Below are positions 34,071-43,020 of a stretch of DNA of 64,000 bases, one piece after another. Each line of letters opens with the position of its first letter. Positions within the stretch are counted from its first letter, which is position 1. A model generated the notes under the pieces. The model saw nothing but the letters and a program-made list of their open reading frames with translations. It made no database searches and had not been told where the DNA came from. Source of the DNA: CAVQRB01 sp963715055 (lineage in GTDB: Bacteria > Pseudomonadota > Alphaproteobacteria > Rhodobacterales > Rhodobacteraceae); NCBI GenBank assembly GCA_963715055.1, contig CAVQRB010000018.1, positions 186,001-250,000 on the forward strand. The letters are read 5' to 3'. Made by a program: the position numbers and the translations under genes.

Positions 34071-34688
34071 TCAGGTGCCGTAACGGGCGAGGAACGTGCG
34101 CACAGCACCCTTGACCACGCGGTCGATCTCTTCCGCGCTCACCGACTTGGTGACCCCGAAGATCAGCCGCGGCCAGATGTCCGCCTTGCAAAGCTCTCCG
34201 AACTGATCCACCGCAAGGATACGGTCCTCGATCAGAAGCTGCCCGCGTGCTTCCGCCTTCTCGAAATAGGCCGCCATCTTGGCCCGCATCACTGCCGGGC
34301 CGGAAGCGTAGAACTTCTGTCCCAGCTCCGGAAATCGGTCGGCTTCGGCCACGCAGATCCGGAAGATCTGCAGCCCGAATTTCGAGGTGATGAAACCCAG
34401 GAAATGCCGCCCCGTCTGCAACAGCACATCCGCAGGCTCGGCCTCCATGTCGATCCGGTTCAAAGCATCCGACGCCTGTCGCTGGCATTCGGTCGTCGCC
34501 ACCTCCATGAACAGGAGCCGCTTGTCCGGAAAATAGCTGTAGAGCGTGGCCTTGGAGACATTCGCCACCCGCGCGATCTCGTCCACGCTGGCGCCCTCGA
34601 ACCCATCCGCCATGAACACGCACCGCGCGCCTTCGAGGACCTGATCGAACTTGCGCCCCTTGCGGATCATTGTCGCTGACGTTGTCAT
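34071..34688 (-). CDS. TetR/AcrR family transcriptional regulator
   Basis: A 205-residue repressor. The N-terminal helix-turn-helix (VFMADGFEGASVDEIARVANVSKATLYSYFPDKRLLFM, about 25-62) is typical of TetR. The remainder is the helical ligand-binding domain with the AefR-like end (RLIFGVTKSVSAEEIDRVVKGAVRTFL). The ATG at 34688 has GGGAGG five bases upstream. It is divergent from mbfA; a small palindrome at 34720-34731 in its promoter suggests autoregulation. The effector is unknown. Confidence 0.9.
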   Translation of the reverse strand: MTTSATMIRKGRKFDQVLEGARCVFMADGFEGASVDEIARVANVSKATLYSYFPDKRLLFMEVATTECQRQASDALNRIDMEAEPADVLLQTGRHFLGFITSKFGLQIFRICVAEADRFPELGQKFYASGPAVMRAKMAAYFEKAEARGQLLIEDRILAVDQFGELCKADIWPRLIFGVTKSVSAEEIDRVVKGAVRTFLARYGT

Positions 34689-34713
34689 TCTGCCTCCCGG
34701 TCGTTCCTGCAAG

Positions 34714-34731
34714 ATTATAAACTAGGCAGTT
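34714..34731 (-). promoter_or_regulatory. Promoter with candidate operator of the TetR gene
   Basis: On the minus strand a TATAAT (34719-34714) lies 26 bases before the start codon. A 4-bp palindrome AACT-AGGC-AGTT (34720-34731) abuts it on the upstream side, inside the -35/-10 spacer. The palindrome is short, so the operator call is tentative. Confidence 0.4.
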
Positions 34732-34795
34732 CAGTTCCAAGCAGAAATATCAACCCGCAAGGAGCGGGCTTGATTGCCCCCGCATGGCGAATAGA

Positions 34796-34810
34796 TTAGA
34801 ACCATTCTAA
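34796..34810 (+). promoter_or_regulatory. Iron control element (Irr-type ICE box) before mbfA
   Basis: Perfect palindrome TTAGAA-CCA-TTCTAA, 16 bases before the mbfA ATG. It matches the Irr operator of rhizobia and Rhodobacterales (TTAGAA-N3-TTCTAA). Binding of Irr under low iron would repress the iron exporter. Confidence 0.75.
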
Positions 34811-34826
34811 AGAATGAGGTTCGATC

Positions 34827-35801
34827 ATGCTGCTCCCCTTCTCCCGCAAACGGTTTCGCGATCTCAGCGAGCAGGAAATCCTCGCCCTCGCGATCTCTTC
34901 GGAGGAGGACGACGCGCGCATCTACCGTGGCTACGCCGAGACCCTGCGCGCCGATTTTCCGGACAGCGCCAAGGTTTTCGACGGGATGGCAAAGGAGGAG
35001 GACGCGCACCGCCAGCGGCTCATCGACCTGCATACAAGGCGCTTCGGCGAGGTCATCCCGCTGATCCGCCGCGAGCATGTGGCAGGCTACTACAACCGCC
35101 GCCCGGTCTGGCTCGTCGAGAACCTCGGACTGGAGCGCATCCGCTCCGAAGCCGAAGCCATGGAGCGCGAAGCCGAGCAGTTCTATCTCAAGGCCGCCGC
35201 CCGCACTTCCGATGCAGGCACCCGCAAGCTGCTGGGTGATCTGGCCGCCGCCGAAGCCGGCCACCAGACCAAAGCCGAGCATCTCGAAGCCAAGCACCTC
35301 GGCGAGGATGCCCGCGCCACGGAGGAGGATGCCGCGAAACGCCAGTTCATCCTGACCTGGGTGCAGCCGGGGCTCGCGGGATTGATGGATGGCTCGGTTT
35401 CGACCCTCGCGCCGATCTTCGCCACCGCCTTCGCCACGCAGGACACCTGGACCACCTTCCTCGTCGGTCTTGCCGCCTCCGTCGGTGCCGGCATTTCCAT
35501 GGGTTTCACCGAAGCCGCCTCGGATGACGGTCAACTGTCGGGACGCGGCTCGCCGGTGAAACGCGGATTTGCCTCCGGCATCATGACGACGGTCGGCGGC
35601 CTCGGGCACGCGCTGCCCTACCTGATAACGGATTTCTGGACCGCCACGACCATCGCCATCATCGTCGTCTTCGTCGAACTCTGGGCCATCGCCTGGATCC
35701 AGAACCGGTACATGGAAACCCCTTTTTTCCGGGCCGCCTTGCAGGTCGTGTTCGGGGGTGCGCTGGTACTCGCGGCCGGCGTGCTGATCGGATCCGGGTG
35801 A
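34827..35801 (+). CDS. mbfA: Membrane-bound ferritin A (ferritin-VIT1 fusion, iron exporter)
   Basis: A 324-residue protein joining an N-terminal ferritin/erythrin-like four-helix domain (about 12-165) to a C-terminal VIT1/CCC1 membrane domain. The di-iron carboxylates are visible in ISSEEDDARIYR (near 26) and MAKEEDAHRQRLI (near 60), with AAAEAGHQTKAEHL near 145. The membrane part has GLAGLMDGSVSTLAPIF and GAGISMGFTEAASDDG. MbfA exports Fe(II) and protects against iron and peroxide. The Irr-type box upstream supports this call. Confidence 0.93.
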   Translation: MLLPFSRKRFRDLSEQEILALAISSEEDDARIYRGYAETLRADFPDSAKVFDGMAKEEDAHRQRLIDLHTRRFGEVIPLIRREHVAGYYNRRPVWLVENLGLERIRSEAEAMEREAEQFYLKAAARTSDAGTRKLLGDLAAAEAGHQTKAEHLEAKHLGEDARATEEDAAKRQFILTWVQPGLAGLMDGSVSTLAPIFATAFATQDTWTTFLVGLAASVGAGISMGFTEAASDDGQLSGRGSPVKRGFASGIMTTVGGLGHALPYLITDFWTATTIAIIVVFVELWAIAWIQNRYMETPFFRAALQVVFGGALVLAAGVLIGSG

Positions 35802-35832
35802 CAAAGGTGCAATCCTCGGGTAACTCGCCCGC

Positions 35833-36762
35833 ATGATTGAGATATTCTACAAGACCGTTCCCTTCTTCGCGCTCATCGGCCTTGGCTACTGGGCGGGCTA
35901 CACACGCTTCTTCACGGCCGAAGCGACAGCCTATCTCACGAAGTTCGTCTTCTATTTCGCGCTGTCGGCCATGCTCTTCCGCTTCGCCGCCAACCTCTCG
36001 ATCGCGGAGGTCTGGGACACGAACCTCGTGGCCGGCTATCTGGCGGGAACCCTCGGCGTCTATCTCATCGCCACGCTGGTCGGGCTCATCCGCCGCCTCG
36101 ACGTGCAGACCACTGCGGTGGAGGCACAATGCGCAGCCATCGGCAACGTCGGGTTTCTTGGCGTGCCGATGCTCACGCTGCTTCTGGGAGAGGCCGCCAT
36201 CGGCCCGATCATGATGATGCTGGCGGTGGACCTCATCGTCTTTTCCAGCCTCATCGTCATCCTGATCACCGGCTCGCGCGAGGGGCAGGTGAGCTTTGGG
36301 ACCCTGCGGATCGTGGGTCTCGGCCTGATCCGGAACCCGATGATCGTGGCGATCTGCGCCGGGCTTTTCTGGTCCTGGCTGAAACTGCCGATCCCGGACC
36401 CGATGAACGACTTCCTCGCCATTCTGGGCGCCGCCGCGACCCCCGGCGCGCTTTTTGCCATCGGCGCGTCGCTGGCGACGAAATCCGCCGAACGCCTGTC
36501 AATCGCCACCTGGCTCAGTTTCTGCAAGCTGGGTCTGCATCCGGCGCTCGTGGCGGTAGGCGTCCTCTATCTCTTTCCGGTCGATCCCTTCACCGCCGCC
36601 GTGGCGATTTCCTCCGCCGCCCTGCCGGTCGCGGGCAATGTCTATATCCTCGCGCAGCATTATGGCGTGGCACCGCAGCGGGTCTCCGCCGCCATCCTGA
36701 TCTCGACCGCGATCAGCATCCTGACCGTCAGCCTCGTGATCGCCACCGTCATGCCCGGCTGA
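35833..36762 (+). CDS. AEC family transporter (auxin efflux carrier type)
   Basis: Inner-membrane carrier of 309 residues with about ten helices in two halves. Family marks are FFALIGLGYWAGYTRFF at the start, AAIGNVGFLGVPMLTLLLGE near 100, and the second-half counterpart SSAALPVAGNVYILAQHYGV near 255. Bacterial members carry malate, malonate or similar anions. It starts 31 bases after mbfA on the same strand but functional linkage is not evident. Confidence 0.88.
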   Translation: MIEIFYKTVPFFALIGLGYWAGYTRFFTAEATAYLTKFVFYFALSAMLFRFAANLSIAEVWDTNLVAGYLAGTLGVYLIATLVGLIRRLDVQTTAVEAQCAAIGNVGFLGVPMLTLLLGEAAIGPIMMMLAVDLIVFSSLIVILITGSREGQVSFGTLRIVGLGLIRNPMIVAICAGLFWSWLKLPIPDPMNDFLAILGAAATPGALFAIGASLATKSAERLSIATWLSFCKLGLHPALVAVGVLYLFPVDPFTAAVAISSAALPVAGNVYILAQHYGVAPQRVSAAILISTAISILTVSLVIATVMPG

Positions 36763-36816
36763 CCTTGCCGCCCGCGCGCACAGCGGGTAGCCATGGGGAA
36801 AAGAAGGAGCATCACC

Positions 36817-37648
36817 ATGAAAACCATCTCCGAAAACGCCTGTTTCGGTGGCACCCAAGGGGTCTATAGCCACGAGTCCACCGCCTGCGCCTGCGACATG
36901 ACCTTCGGGCTCTTTCTGCCGCAGGAAGCCAAGGACGGACCTGTCCCGCTGCTTGTGGTATCTCTCGGGCCTCACCTGCACCCATGAAAACGCGATGATC
37001 AAGGCCGGCGCGCAGGGCTGGGCCGCGGAACAGGGCATCGCCTTGGTTTTCCCCGATACTTCGCCGCGGGGCGAGGATGTGGCCAACGATGAGGCCTATG
37101 ATCTGGGGCAGGGGGCCGGGTTCTACGTGAACGCCACGCAGAAACCCTGGGCTCCGCATTTCCGAATGTGGGACTACGTGACCAATGAACTGCCAAACGT
37201 GCTCGGCGAGAACTTCGCACTCGATATGGCGCGCCAGTCAATCACCGGGCATTCCATGGGCGGGCATGGCGCGCTGACCATCGCCATGTCTTTCCCGGGG
37301 CGGTTCCGCTCGGTTTCGGCCTTCGCGCCGATCTGCAACCCTACCGCCAGCGACTGGGGTCGCAAGCAGTTCACCGCCTATCTCGGCAAGGACGAGCAGA
37401 CATGGGCCTTCCACGACGCGACCCTCCTGATGCGCGACAAGGGGTTCGACGGGCCGATGCTGATCGACACCGGCACCAAGGACCAGTTCATCGACCTGCT
37501 GAAACCCGAAGCCTTTGCCGAAGCCGTCAACGCCCGCCGCCAGCAGGCCACGCTGCGCCTGCAACCGGGGTATGATCACAGCTATTTCTTCATCTCGACC
37601 TTCATGGAAGAACACGTGGCCTTCCACGCTGACGCGCTTTACGCATGA
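36817..37648 (+). pseudogene. fghA: S-formylglutathione hydrolase, frameshifted as sequenced
   Basis: Serine esterase that hydrolyses S-formylglutathione in formaldehyde detoxification. The N-terminus (MKTISENACFGGTQGVYSHE, then GLFLPQEAKDGPVPLL) is in one frame. From WYLSGLTCTHENAM onward it continues in the next frame: the nucleophile elbow TGHSMGGHGALTIA, and PGYDHSYFFISTFMEEH with the catalytic histidine. One surplus T at 36953-36954 (CTGCTTGTGG) accounts for the break. AAGAAGGAG precedes the ATG. All catalytic residues are intact apart from the break. Confidence 0.88.
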
Positions 37649-38100
37649 CGGCGCTCTACATCGACGCGGACGCCTGCCCGGTGAAGGCGGAGGCCGAGCG
37701 GGTCGCGACACGGCACGGCATCGCCATGTTCGTGGTCTCGAACGGCGGGCTCCGGCCATCGCAAAATCCGCTTGTAGAGACCGTCATCGTGCCGGACGGA
37801 CCGGATATCGCGGACATGTGGATCGCGGAACGCTGCGGGGCGGGCGATGTGGTGGTCACCGGGGACATTCCGCTCGCTGCAAAATGCGTCGCAGCCGGGG
37901 CGCAGGTGCTCAAGCACAATGGCGAGCCTCTGACGGCCGCCAACATCGGCAACGTGCTGGCCACACGCGATCTGATGGCCGACCTGCGCGCCGCCGATCC
38001 GTTTCGGCAGGGCGGTGGCAAGGGCTTCACCAAGGCGGACCGCTCGCGTTTCCTCGACGCTCTCGAACGCGCCTTGCGCGCCGCCAAGGCGGCGGGATAG
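37645..38100 (+). CDS. YaiI/YqxD family (DUF188) protein
   Basis: A 151-residue cytoplasmic protein of the UPF0178/DUF188 family: LYIDADACPVKAEAERVA at the start, GPDIADMWIAERCGAGDVVVTGDIPLA in the middle, and GGGKGFTKADRSRFLDALE at the end. The fold is PIN-like with conserved aspartates, so nuclease activity is possible but unproven. ATGA overlap with fghA. Confidence 0.92.
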   Translation: MTALYIDADACPVKAEAERVATRHGIAMFVVSNGGLRPSQNPLVETVIVPDGPDIADMWIAERCGAGDVVVTGDIPLAAKCVAAGAQVLKHNGEPLTAANIGNVLATRDLMADLRAADPFRQGGGKGFTKADRSRFLDALERALRAAKAAG

Positions 38101-38132
38101 TCTCGGGCATTCCCCGGCGGAGACAGAGCCTG

Positions 38133-38753
38133 ATGCAGCCTGAAGCAGTGATTTTCGACATCGGCAATGTGCTGATCGAATGGCAGCCCGAACGCTTCTA
38201 CGACCGGGTCATCGGGGTGGAGCGGCGGCGCGCCATGTTCGCCGAAGTGGATCTTCACGGGATGAACGAAAAGGTCGACCTGGGCGGGCATTTCACCAAG
38301 ACCATCTATGAGACCGCCGAAGCCTATCCTGCCTGGCACGACGAAATCCGCATGTGGCACGACCGCTGGATCGAGCTTGCGAGCCCCGCCATCGACCATT
38401 CCCTGCGGCTGATGAAGGCGCTTCAGGCCCGCGGCGTGCCGGTCTTCTCGCTCACCAACTTCGGGGTCGAAAGCTATGATTTCGCGGCAACGCACTATCC
38501 CTTCCTGCGCGACTTCGACCGGGATTTCATCTCCGGCCACCTTGAAATGACCAAGCCGAACCCGGCGCTTTATGCCCATGTCGAGACCACGAGCGGCTTG
38601 TCCGGGGCGCAGTTGATCTTCGCCGACGACCGCGCAGACAACATCGCGGTAGCGGCAGGCCGCGGTTGGCAAACCCACCTGTTCGACGGGCCGCAAGGCT
38701 GGGCCGACCGGTTGGTGGCGGCAGGTCTGCTGACGAAAGCGCAGGCCGCATGA
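38133..38753 (+). CDS. HAD family hydrolase
   Basis: Haloacid-dehalogenase phosphatase of 206 residues (subfamily IA). Motif I is VIFDIGNVLIEW, motif II is FSLTNFG, and motifs III/IV are KPNPALYAHV and IFADDRADNIAVA. The second aspartate of motif I is asparagine, as in YihX-like sugar phosphatases. GGAGA precedes the ATG. It overlaps the next gene by four bases. Confidence 0.9.
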   Translation: MQPEAVIFDIGNVLIEWQPERFYDRVIGVERRRAMFAEVDLHGMNEKVDLGGHFTKTIYETAEAYPAWHDEIRMWHDRWIELASPAIDHSLRLMKALQARGVPVFSLTNFGVESYDFAATHYPFLRDFDRDFISGHLEMTKPNPALYAHVETTSGLSGAQLIFADDRADNIAVAAGRGWQTHLFDGPQGWADRLVAAGLLTKAQAA

Positions 38754-39667
38754 CCGTGCCGATCATCTCCTTCGCCGAGGGCGACGCGCTGCTTGACTGG
38801 ATCGGCCTCACCGACGCGCTTGCCGAAGGCCACAAGCGCCCGAAGGCCGAAATCGCCGATACCTTTCTCTATCGCGGGTCGGACACGTTGCTCAACCGCG
38901 CCGCCTGGATCGACGGGCTGGGGCTCGCGGTGAAATCCGCGACGATCTTTCCGGGCAATCCGGCGCAGGGTCTTGCCAGCGTCAACGGCGGGGTGACGCT
39001 CTATTCGGACCGCGACGGCACGTTGGCGGCGCTCATTGATTTCCACCTCGTGACCAAATGGAAGACCGCCGGCGACAGCCTGCTTGCCGCCCGCAGGCTC
39101 GCCCGCCCCGACAGCCGCGCCATCCTGATCGTCGGTGCCGGGACGCAGGCGAAGGGTCTGCATGCCGCCTATTCGGCCGCCTTTCCCGAGGCGGGTTTCA
39201 CGTCTGGAACCGCACCCGCGCCAATGCCGATGCGCTGGCAGCGCAAATCCCCGACCTGCGGGTCGCGGAAGATCTGGAGGCTGCCGTCCGTACCGCCGAC
39301 ATCGTCACCTGTGCCACCATGTCCACCGAACCGCTGATCCGCGGTGACTGGCTGCAACCCGGGCAGCACATCGACCTGATCGGCGCTTATCGTCCCGACA
39401 TGCGTGAAGTCGATGATACCGCCCTCGCCCGCTGCGCGGATTTTCGTGGACAGTTTCGACACCACCCTGGGCCATATCGGCGAGATCGAGATCCCCTTGC
39501 AGAAGGGCGTGATCGGCCGCGACGACCTTGTCGCGGATTACTATGCGCTCGATCGTTTCACCCGGCAAACGCCCCGGGAAATCACCCTCTTCAAGAACGG
39601 CGGTGGGGCGCATCTCGACCTGATGACCAGCCGCTACATCCTCGACAGATGGCAGAGCCGGGCGTGA
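38750..39667 (+). pseudogene. Ornithine cyclodeaminase/mu-crystallin family protein, two frameshifts
   Basis: NAD(P)-dependent enzyme of the ornithine cyclodeaminase/ketimine reductase family, about 305 residues if repaired. The first part has LYRGSDTLLNRAAW, KSATIFPGNPAQGLASVNGG and the nucleotide site AILIVGAGTQAKGLHAAY. One base is missing in the GGG near 39196-39202, after which HVWNRTRANADALAAQIPDL and IDLIGAYRPDMREVDD follow in another frame. A surplus base near 39433 returns the frame to IFVDSFDTTLGHIGEIEIPL and the C-terminus. It overlaps the HAD gene and the next alpha/beta hydrolase gene. True substrate unknown. Confidence 0.82.
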
Positions 39668-40581
39668 TCTGGCTGCTGCTCCTGCTTGCCGCAGTCGCCG
39701 CCTATCCCTTCGTTCTGGAAGCGCTGCGCAAGCCGATGGACGAGGCCGCGCGACGCAGCGCACCGGGGCAGTTCGCGGCCCTGTCGCAAGGCAAAACGCA
39801 TTACCAGTGGCATGGATCCGCGCAAGGTCCGGTGGCGGTATGCATCCACGGGCTGACCACGCCGAGCTTCGTCTGGGGCGGCGTGGCGAAAGGTCTGGTG
39901 CGGATGGGTTACCGTGTGCTGACCTACGATCACTTCGGGCGCGGCTGGTCCGACCGGCCAAAAGGCGCGCAGGACCGCGCCTTCTTCCTGCGGCAACTGG
40001 AAGACCTGCTCGCCGATCAGAAGGTGCAAGGCGATCTCACGGTTATTGGCTATTCCATGGGCGGGGCCATCGCCACGGTCTTTGCTGCCCGCCACCCTGA
40101 CCGCATCCGGCATCTGATACTGCTCGCCCCCGCTGGCGCGGGCAAGGTCGGCGCGTCCCTCGCCGAACGGCTGGTGCGGCTACCCGGCATCGGCGCCTGG
40201 CTGATGCTGCTGCGCTACCCCACGATCCTGCGCCAGGGGCTCGCGGCGGAGAAGGACATGGCAAGCAGCGTGCCCGGCATCGGCACCCTTCAGGCCGCAC
40301 AACTCGACTGGCGCGGCTTTGTGCCGGCGGTGCGCGAAAGCCTGCGCGGCATCCTGTCCGAAACGCTCGGAGCGGACCATCGTGCGTTGAGTACTGCCAG
40401 CGTTCCGACTCTCGCGATCTGGGGCGCGGCAGATGAGGTCATCCCGCTTGCGGCCTCGGAAATTCTCACCGGTTGGAACGGCGACCTCCGGAACCATGTG
40501 ATCGAAGGGGCAGGTCACGGGCTGACCTATACCCATACCGACGACGTGCTCTCCGCCATCGAAGGTTTCGCGAAAGCCTAG
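39649..40581 (+). CDS. Alpha/beta hydrolase
   Basis: A 310-residue serine hydrolase with an N-terminal membrane anchor (VIWLLLLLAAVAAYPFVL). The core has the oxyanion strand VAVCIHGLTTPSFVW, the nucleophile elbow VIGYSMGGAIATVFAARHP, an acid in AIWGAADEVIPL and the histidine in EGAGHGLTYTH. Substrate unknown; lipase/esterase-like activity is likely. It overlaps the ocd frame end by 19 bases and is the last gene of the fghA run, convergent with an MFS gene. Confidence 0.88.
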   Translation: MAEPGVIWLLLLLAAVAAYPFVLEALRKPMDEAARRSAPGQFAALSQGKTHYQWHGSAQGPVAVCIHGLTTPSFVWGGVAKGLVRMGYRVLTYDHFGRGWSDRPKGAQDRAFFLRQLEDLLADQKVQGDLTVIGYSMGGAIATVFAARHPDRIRHLILLAPAGAGKVGASLAERLVRLPGIGAWLMLLRYPTILRQGLAAEKDMASSVPGIGTLQAAQLDWRGFVPAVRESLRGILSETLGADHRALSTASVPTLAIWGAADEVIPLAASEILTGWNGDLRNHVIEGAGHGLTYTHTDDVLSAIEGFAKA

Positions 40582-41819
40582 GCCGTGCGCAAGCCTTCGA
40601 GCCGGCGCTCCCGGATCGGCAGATGGATGATGGCGCTGAACGCCCCCACTCCGACGCCGATCCACCAGACCAACGTATAATCGCCGTAGATGTCGTACAT
40701 GCGCCCGCCGAGCCAGACCCCGAGGAAGCTGCCCAGCTGATGGCTGAGGAAGACAATGCCGTAAAGCGTGCCCATGTAACGCAGCCCGTAGATATGCGCG
40801 ACAAGGCCGGAGGTCAGCGGGATCGTGGCGAGCCAGAGCGAGCCCATGGCGATGGAGAAGAGGATGACGCTTTCCGGTGTGATCGGAAAGATGATGAAGA
40901 GTGCGGCCACGATCGTGCGCCCGGTGTAGATGCCCGCCAGCAGATACTTCTTGGGCCAGTGCTTGCCCGCCCAGCCCGCCAGCAGCGTACCGCCGATATT
41001 GGCGATGCCGATCAGCGAGATCGCGACCGCCCCGAGCGCCGAGGTGGTGCTGATACCCATGTTGTCGAGCATCCCGCCGGGCATGATCGGCCCGCAAAGC
41101 TCGGTCACGAAAGCGGGGAAATGCGCGGTAATAAAAGCCACCTGATATCCACAGGAGAAGAACCCGAGGTAAATGAAGGTATAGGAAGGGTCCTTGAAAG
41201 CCTTGACCAGAATCTCGCCGAGGCTCTCTTCGAGCTCCGCCTTGCTCGCCATGGCCGGCGCGCGCATCAGCGGCAACGTCAGCAGAACGAGCAGGATGGC
41301 GGCGGCAAAGACGAGGAACGTCGATTGCCAGGTCAGAAAGCCCAGCATCCACTCCGCGATCGGCGGCCCGAAGATCTGACCCGCGCTGCCTGATGCCGAG
41401 ACGACGGCGAGCGACATCGAGCGGTTTTCGGCCGTCGAGGCGCGACCCACCACGGCCAGAATGATGCCGAAACCGGTGCCTGCGATGCCGAAACCGATGA
41501 ACCATGCGTAAAGCTGCTGCTCCAGCGGCGTTGTCGATTGCGCGGTGAGCATCAGCCCCAGCGCATAGACCACGGCACCGAGCACGATGGCCTTGCGGTC
41601 GCCGATCTTCTCCGCCATCGCACCGAAGAGCGGCTGACCGATCCCCCAGGCGAGGTTCTGGATCGCGATGGCCAGTGAAAATTCGGCTCTGAGCCAGCCG
41701 AATTCCTCGGCAATCGGGATCTGGAACACCCCGAACGTTGCCCGGATCCCGAAGCTGACGATGACAAAGGCGCAACCCACCAGAAGGACTGGCGTGAAAA
41801 GCGGTGAGCGGGTATCCAA
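40578..41819 (-). CDS. MFS transporter (OFA-like)
   Basis: A 413-residue major facilitator with 12 helices. GVFQIPIAEEFGW lies in the first loop, GAMAEKIGDRKAIVLGAVVYALGL holds the MFS signature after helix 2, and GTGFGIILAVVGRASTAENRS resembles monocarboxylate/oxalate-formate antiporters. Substrate unknown. It stands alone and its end overlaps the end of the alpha/beta hydrolase gene by four bases. Confidence 0.88.
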   Translation of the reverse strand: MDTRSPLFTPVLLVGCAFVIVSFGIRATFGVFQIPIAEEFGWLRAEFSLAIAIQNLAWGIGQPLFGAMAEKIGDRKAIVLGAVVYALGLMLTAQSTTPLEQQLYAWFIGFGIAGTGFGIILAVVGRASTAENRSMSLAVVSASGSAGQIFGPPIAEWMLGFLTWQSTFLVFAAAILLVLLTLPLMRAPAMASKAELEESLGEILVKAFKDPSYTFIYLGFFSCGYQVAFITAHFPAFVTELCGPIMPGGMLDNMGISTTSALGAVAISLIGIANIGGTLLAGWAGKHWPKKYLLAGIYTGRTIVAALFIIFPITPESVILFSIAMGSLWLATIPLTSGLVAHIYGLRYMGTLYGIVFLSHQLGSFLGVWLGGRMYDIYGDYTLVWWIGVGVGAFSAIIHLPIRERRLEGLRTA

Positions 41820-41954
41820 GCTGGCCTCCTCCGGGTTGCCGTCACCCTAGAGAAGACTTGGGCCCCGTCAATTCAGGAGTTTTTGCGCGAGCACAACGAA
41901 AACTGATGCAAGAGCGGCCTTCCCCTGACCCGGTCGCCAAGTTATTCCAGCACC

Positions 41955-43013
41955 ATGGAGAGTTTCACCGACACCTACACACGGATGATCCGTGACGGCA
42001 GCCTGCATGAAGACGCGGCACAGGCCGCCGTCCTGCCCGAGTTCGAGCGTATCCGAACCGCCTTGCAGGAACCGGTCAGGAAAGGCTTCTTCCGCAAGCC
42101 GCCAGAGCCGCCAAAAGGGCTATACCTCTGGGGTGGGGTCGGGCGCGGAAAATCCATGCTGATGGATCTCTTCGTGGAGCATCTCGATGGCATCCCGTCG
42201 CGGCGCGTCCATTTCCATGCCTTCATGCAGGAAATCCACGCCTCCATGCATGAGGTTCGCAAGACCGGCGTCGAGGATGCCATCGCCCCTGTCGCTGCGG
42301 ATGTCGCCGCCTCGGTCCGCCTTCTGGCCTTCGACGAGATGCAGATCAGCGACATCACCGATGCGATGATCGTCGGACGCCTGTTTCAGGCTCTGTTTTC
42401 CGCCGGCGTGGTGGTGGTGACCACATCGAACCGGGCACCGGACGACCTCTACAAGAATGGGCTCAATCGCGATCTCTTCCTGCCCTTCATCGCACTGATC
42501 AAGGAGCGCATGGTGGTGCACGAACTGGTCAGCCCGACCGACTACCGGCAGGACCGGCTGGGCGGCGAGGAGGTCTACTTCACCCCGGTCAATGCCGCCG
42601 CGCGCGAGGCGATGGATGCGATCTGGCGCGATCTGGCGGCTGGTCGCGGCACGCCGCTGGTGCTCAAGGTCAAGGGCCGCGAGGTGGTGATCCCGGATTT
42701 CCGCAACGGCGTGGCGCGCAGCGGCTTTCATGACCTTTGCGGCAAACCCCTGGGTCCCGGAGACTACCTTGCCCTGGCTGAAGCGGTAAAAGTGCTGATG
42801 ATCGACGAGATACCGACCCTGTCACGGTCCAATTTCAACGAGGCCAAACGCTTCGTGACCCTGATCGACGCGCTCTACGAGGCGAAGGTGCGGCTGATCT
42901 GCTCGGCGGCGGCCAAGCCTGAGATGCTCTACCTCGAAGGCGAAGGCACCTTCGAATTCGAACGCACCGCCTCGCGCCTGCGCGAGATGCAGTCGGAAGG
43001 CTGGGGGACCTGA
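41955..43013 (+). CDS. zapE: Cell division protein ZapE (AFG1-like ATPase)
   Basis: P-loop ATPase of 352 residues. Walker A is GGVGRGKSMLMD near 56, followed by HFHAFMQEIH; Walker B is VRLLAFDEMQISD near 117; then VVVVTTSNRAPDDLYKNGLNR and the C-terminal DEIPTLSRSNFNEAKRF. ZapE acts at the divisome in late division; mitochondrial relatives act in protein quality control. It converges with folC with only seven bases between stops. Confidence 0.93.
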   Translation: MESFTDTYTRMIRDGSLHEDAAQAAVLPEFERIRTALQEPVRKGFFRKPPEPPKGLYLWGGVGRGKSMLMDLFVEHLDGIPSRRVHFHAFMQEIHASMHEVRKTGVEDAIAPVAADVAASVRLLAFDEMQISDITDAMIVGRLFQALFSAGVVVVTTSNRAPDDLYKNGLNRDLFLPFIALIKERMVVHELVSPTDYRQDRLGGEEVYFTPVNAAAREAMDAIWRDLAAGRGTPLVLKVKGREVVIPDFRNGVARSGFHDLCGKPLGPGDYLALAEAVKVLMIDEIPTLSRSNFNEAKRFVTLIDALYEAKVRLICSAAAKPEMLYLEGEGTFEFERTASRLREMQSEGWGT

Positions 43014-43020
43014 CCTTTCG

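Noticed and set aside
34750..34773. Imperfect hairpin in the mbfA upstream region
   Set aside because: A bulged stem with no T run and no riboswitch-like features; it lies upstream of the iron box and has no clear job.
36953..39436. Programmed frameshifting in fghA and ocd
   Set aside because: No slippery heptamer followed by a stem or pseudoknot is seen, and these families are not known to use recoding.
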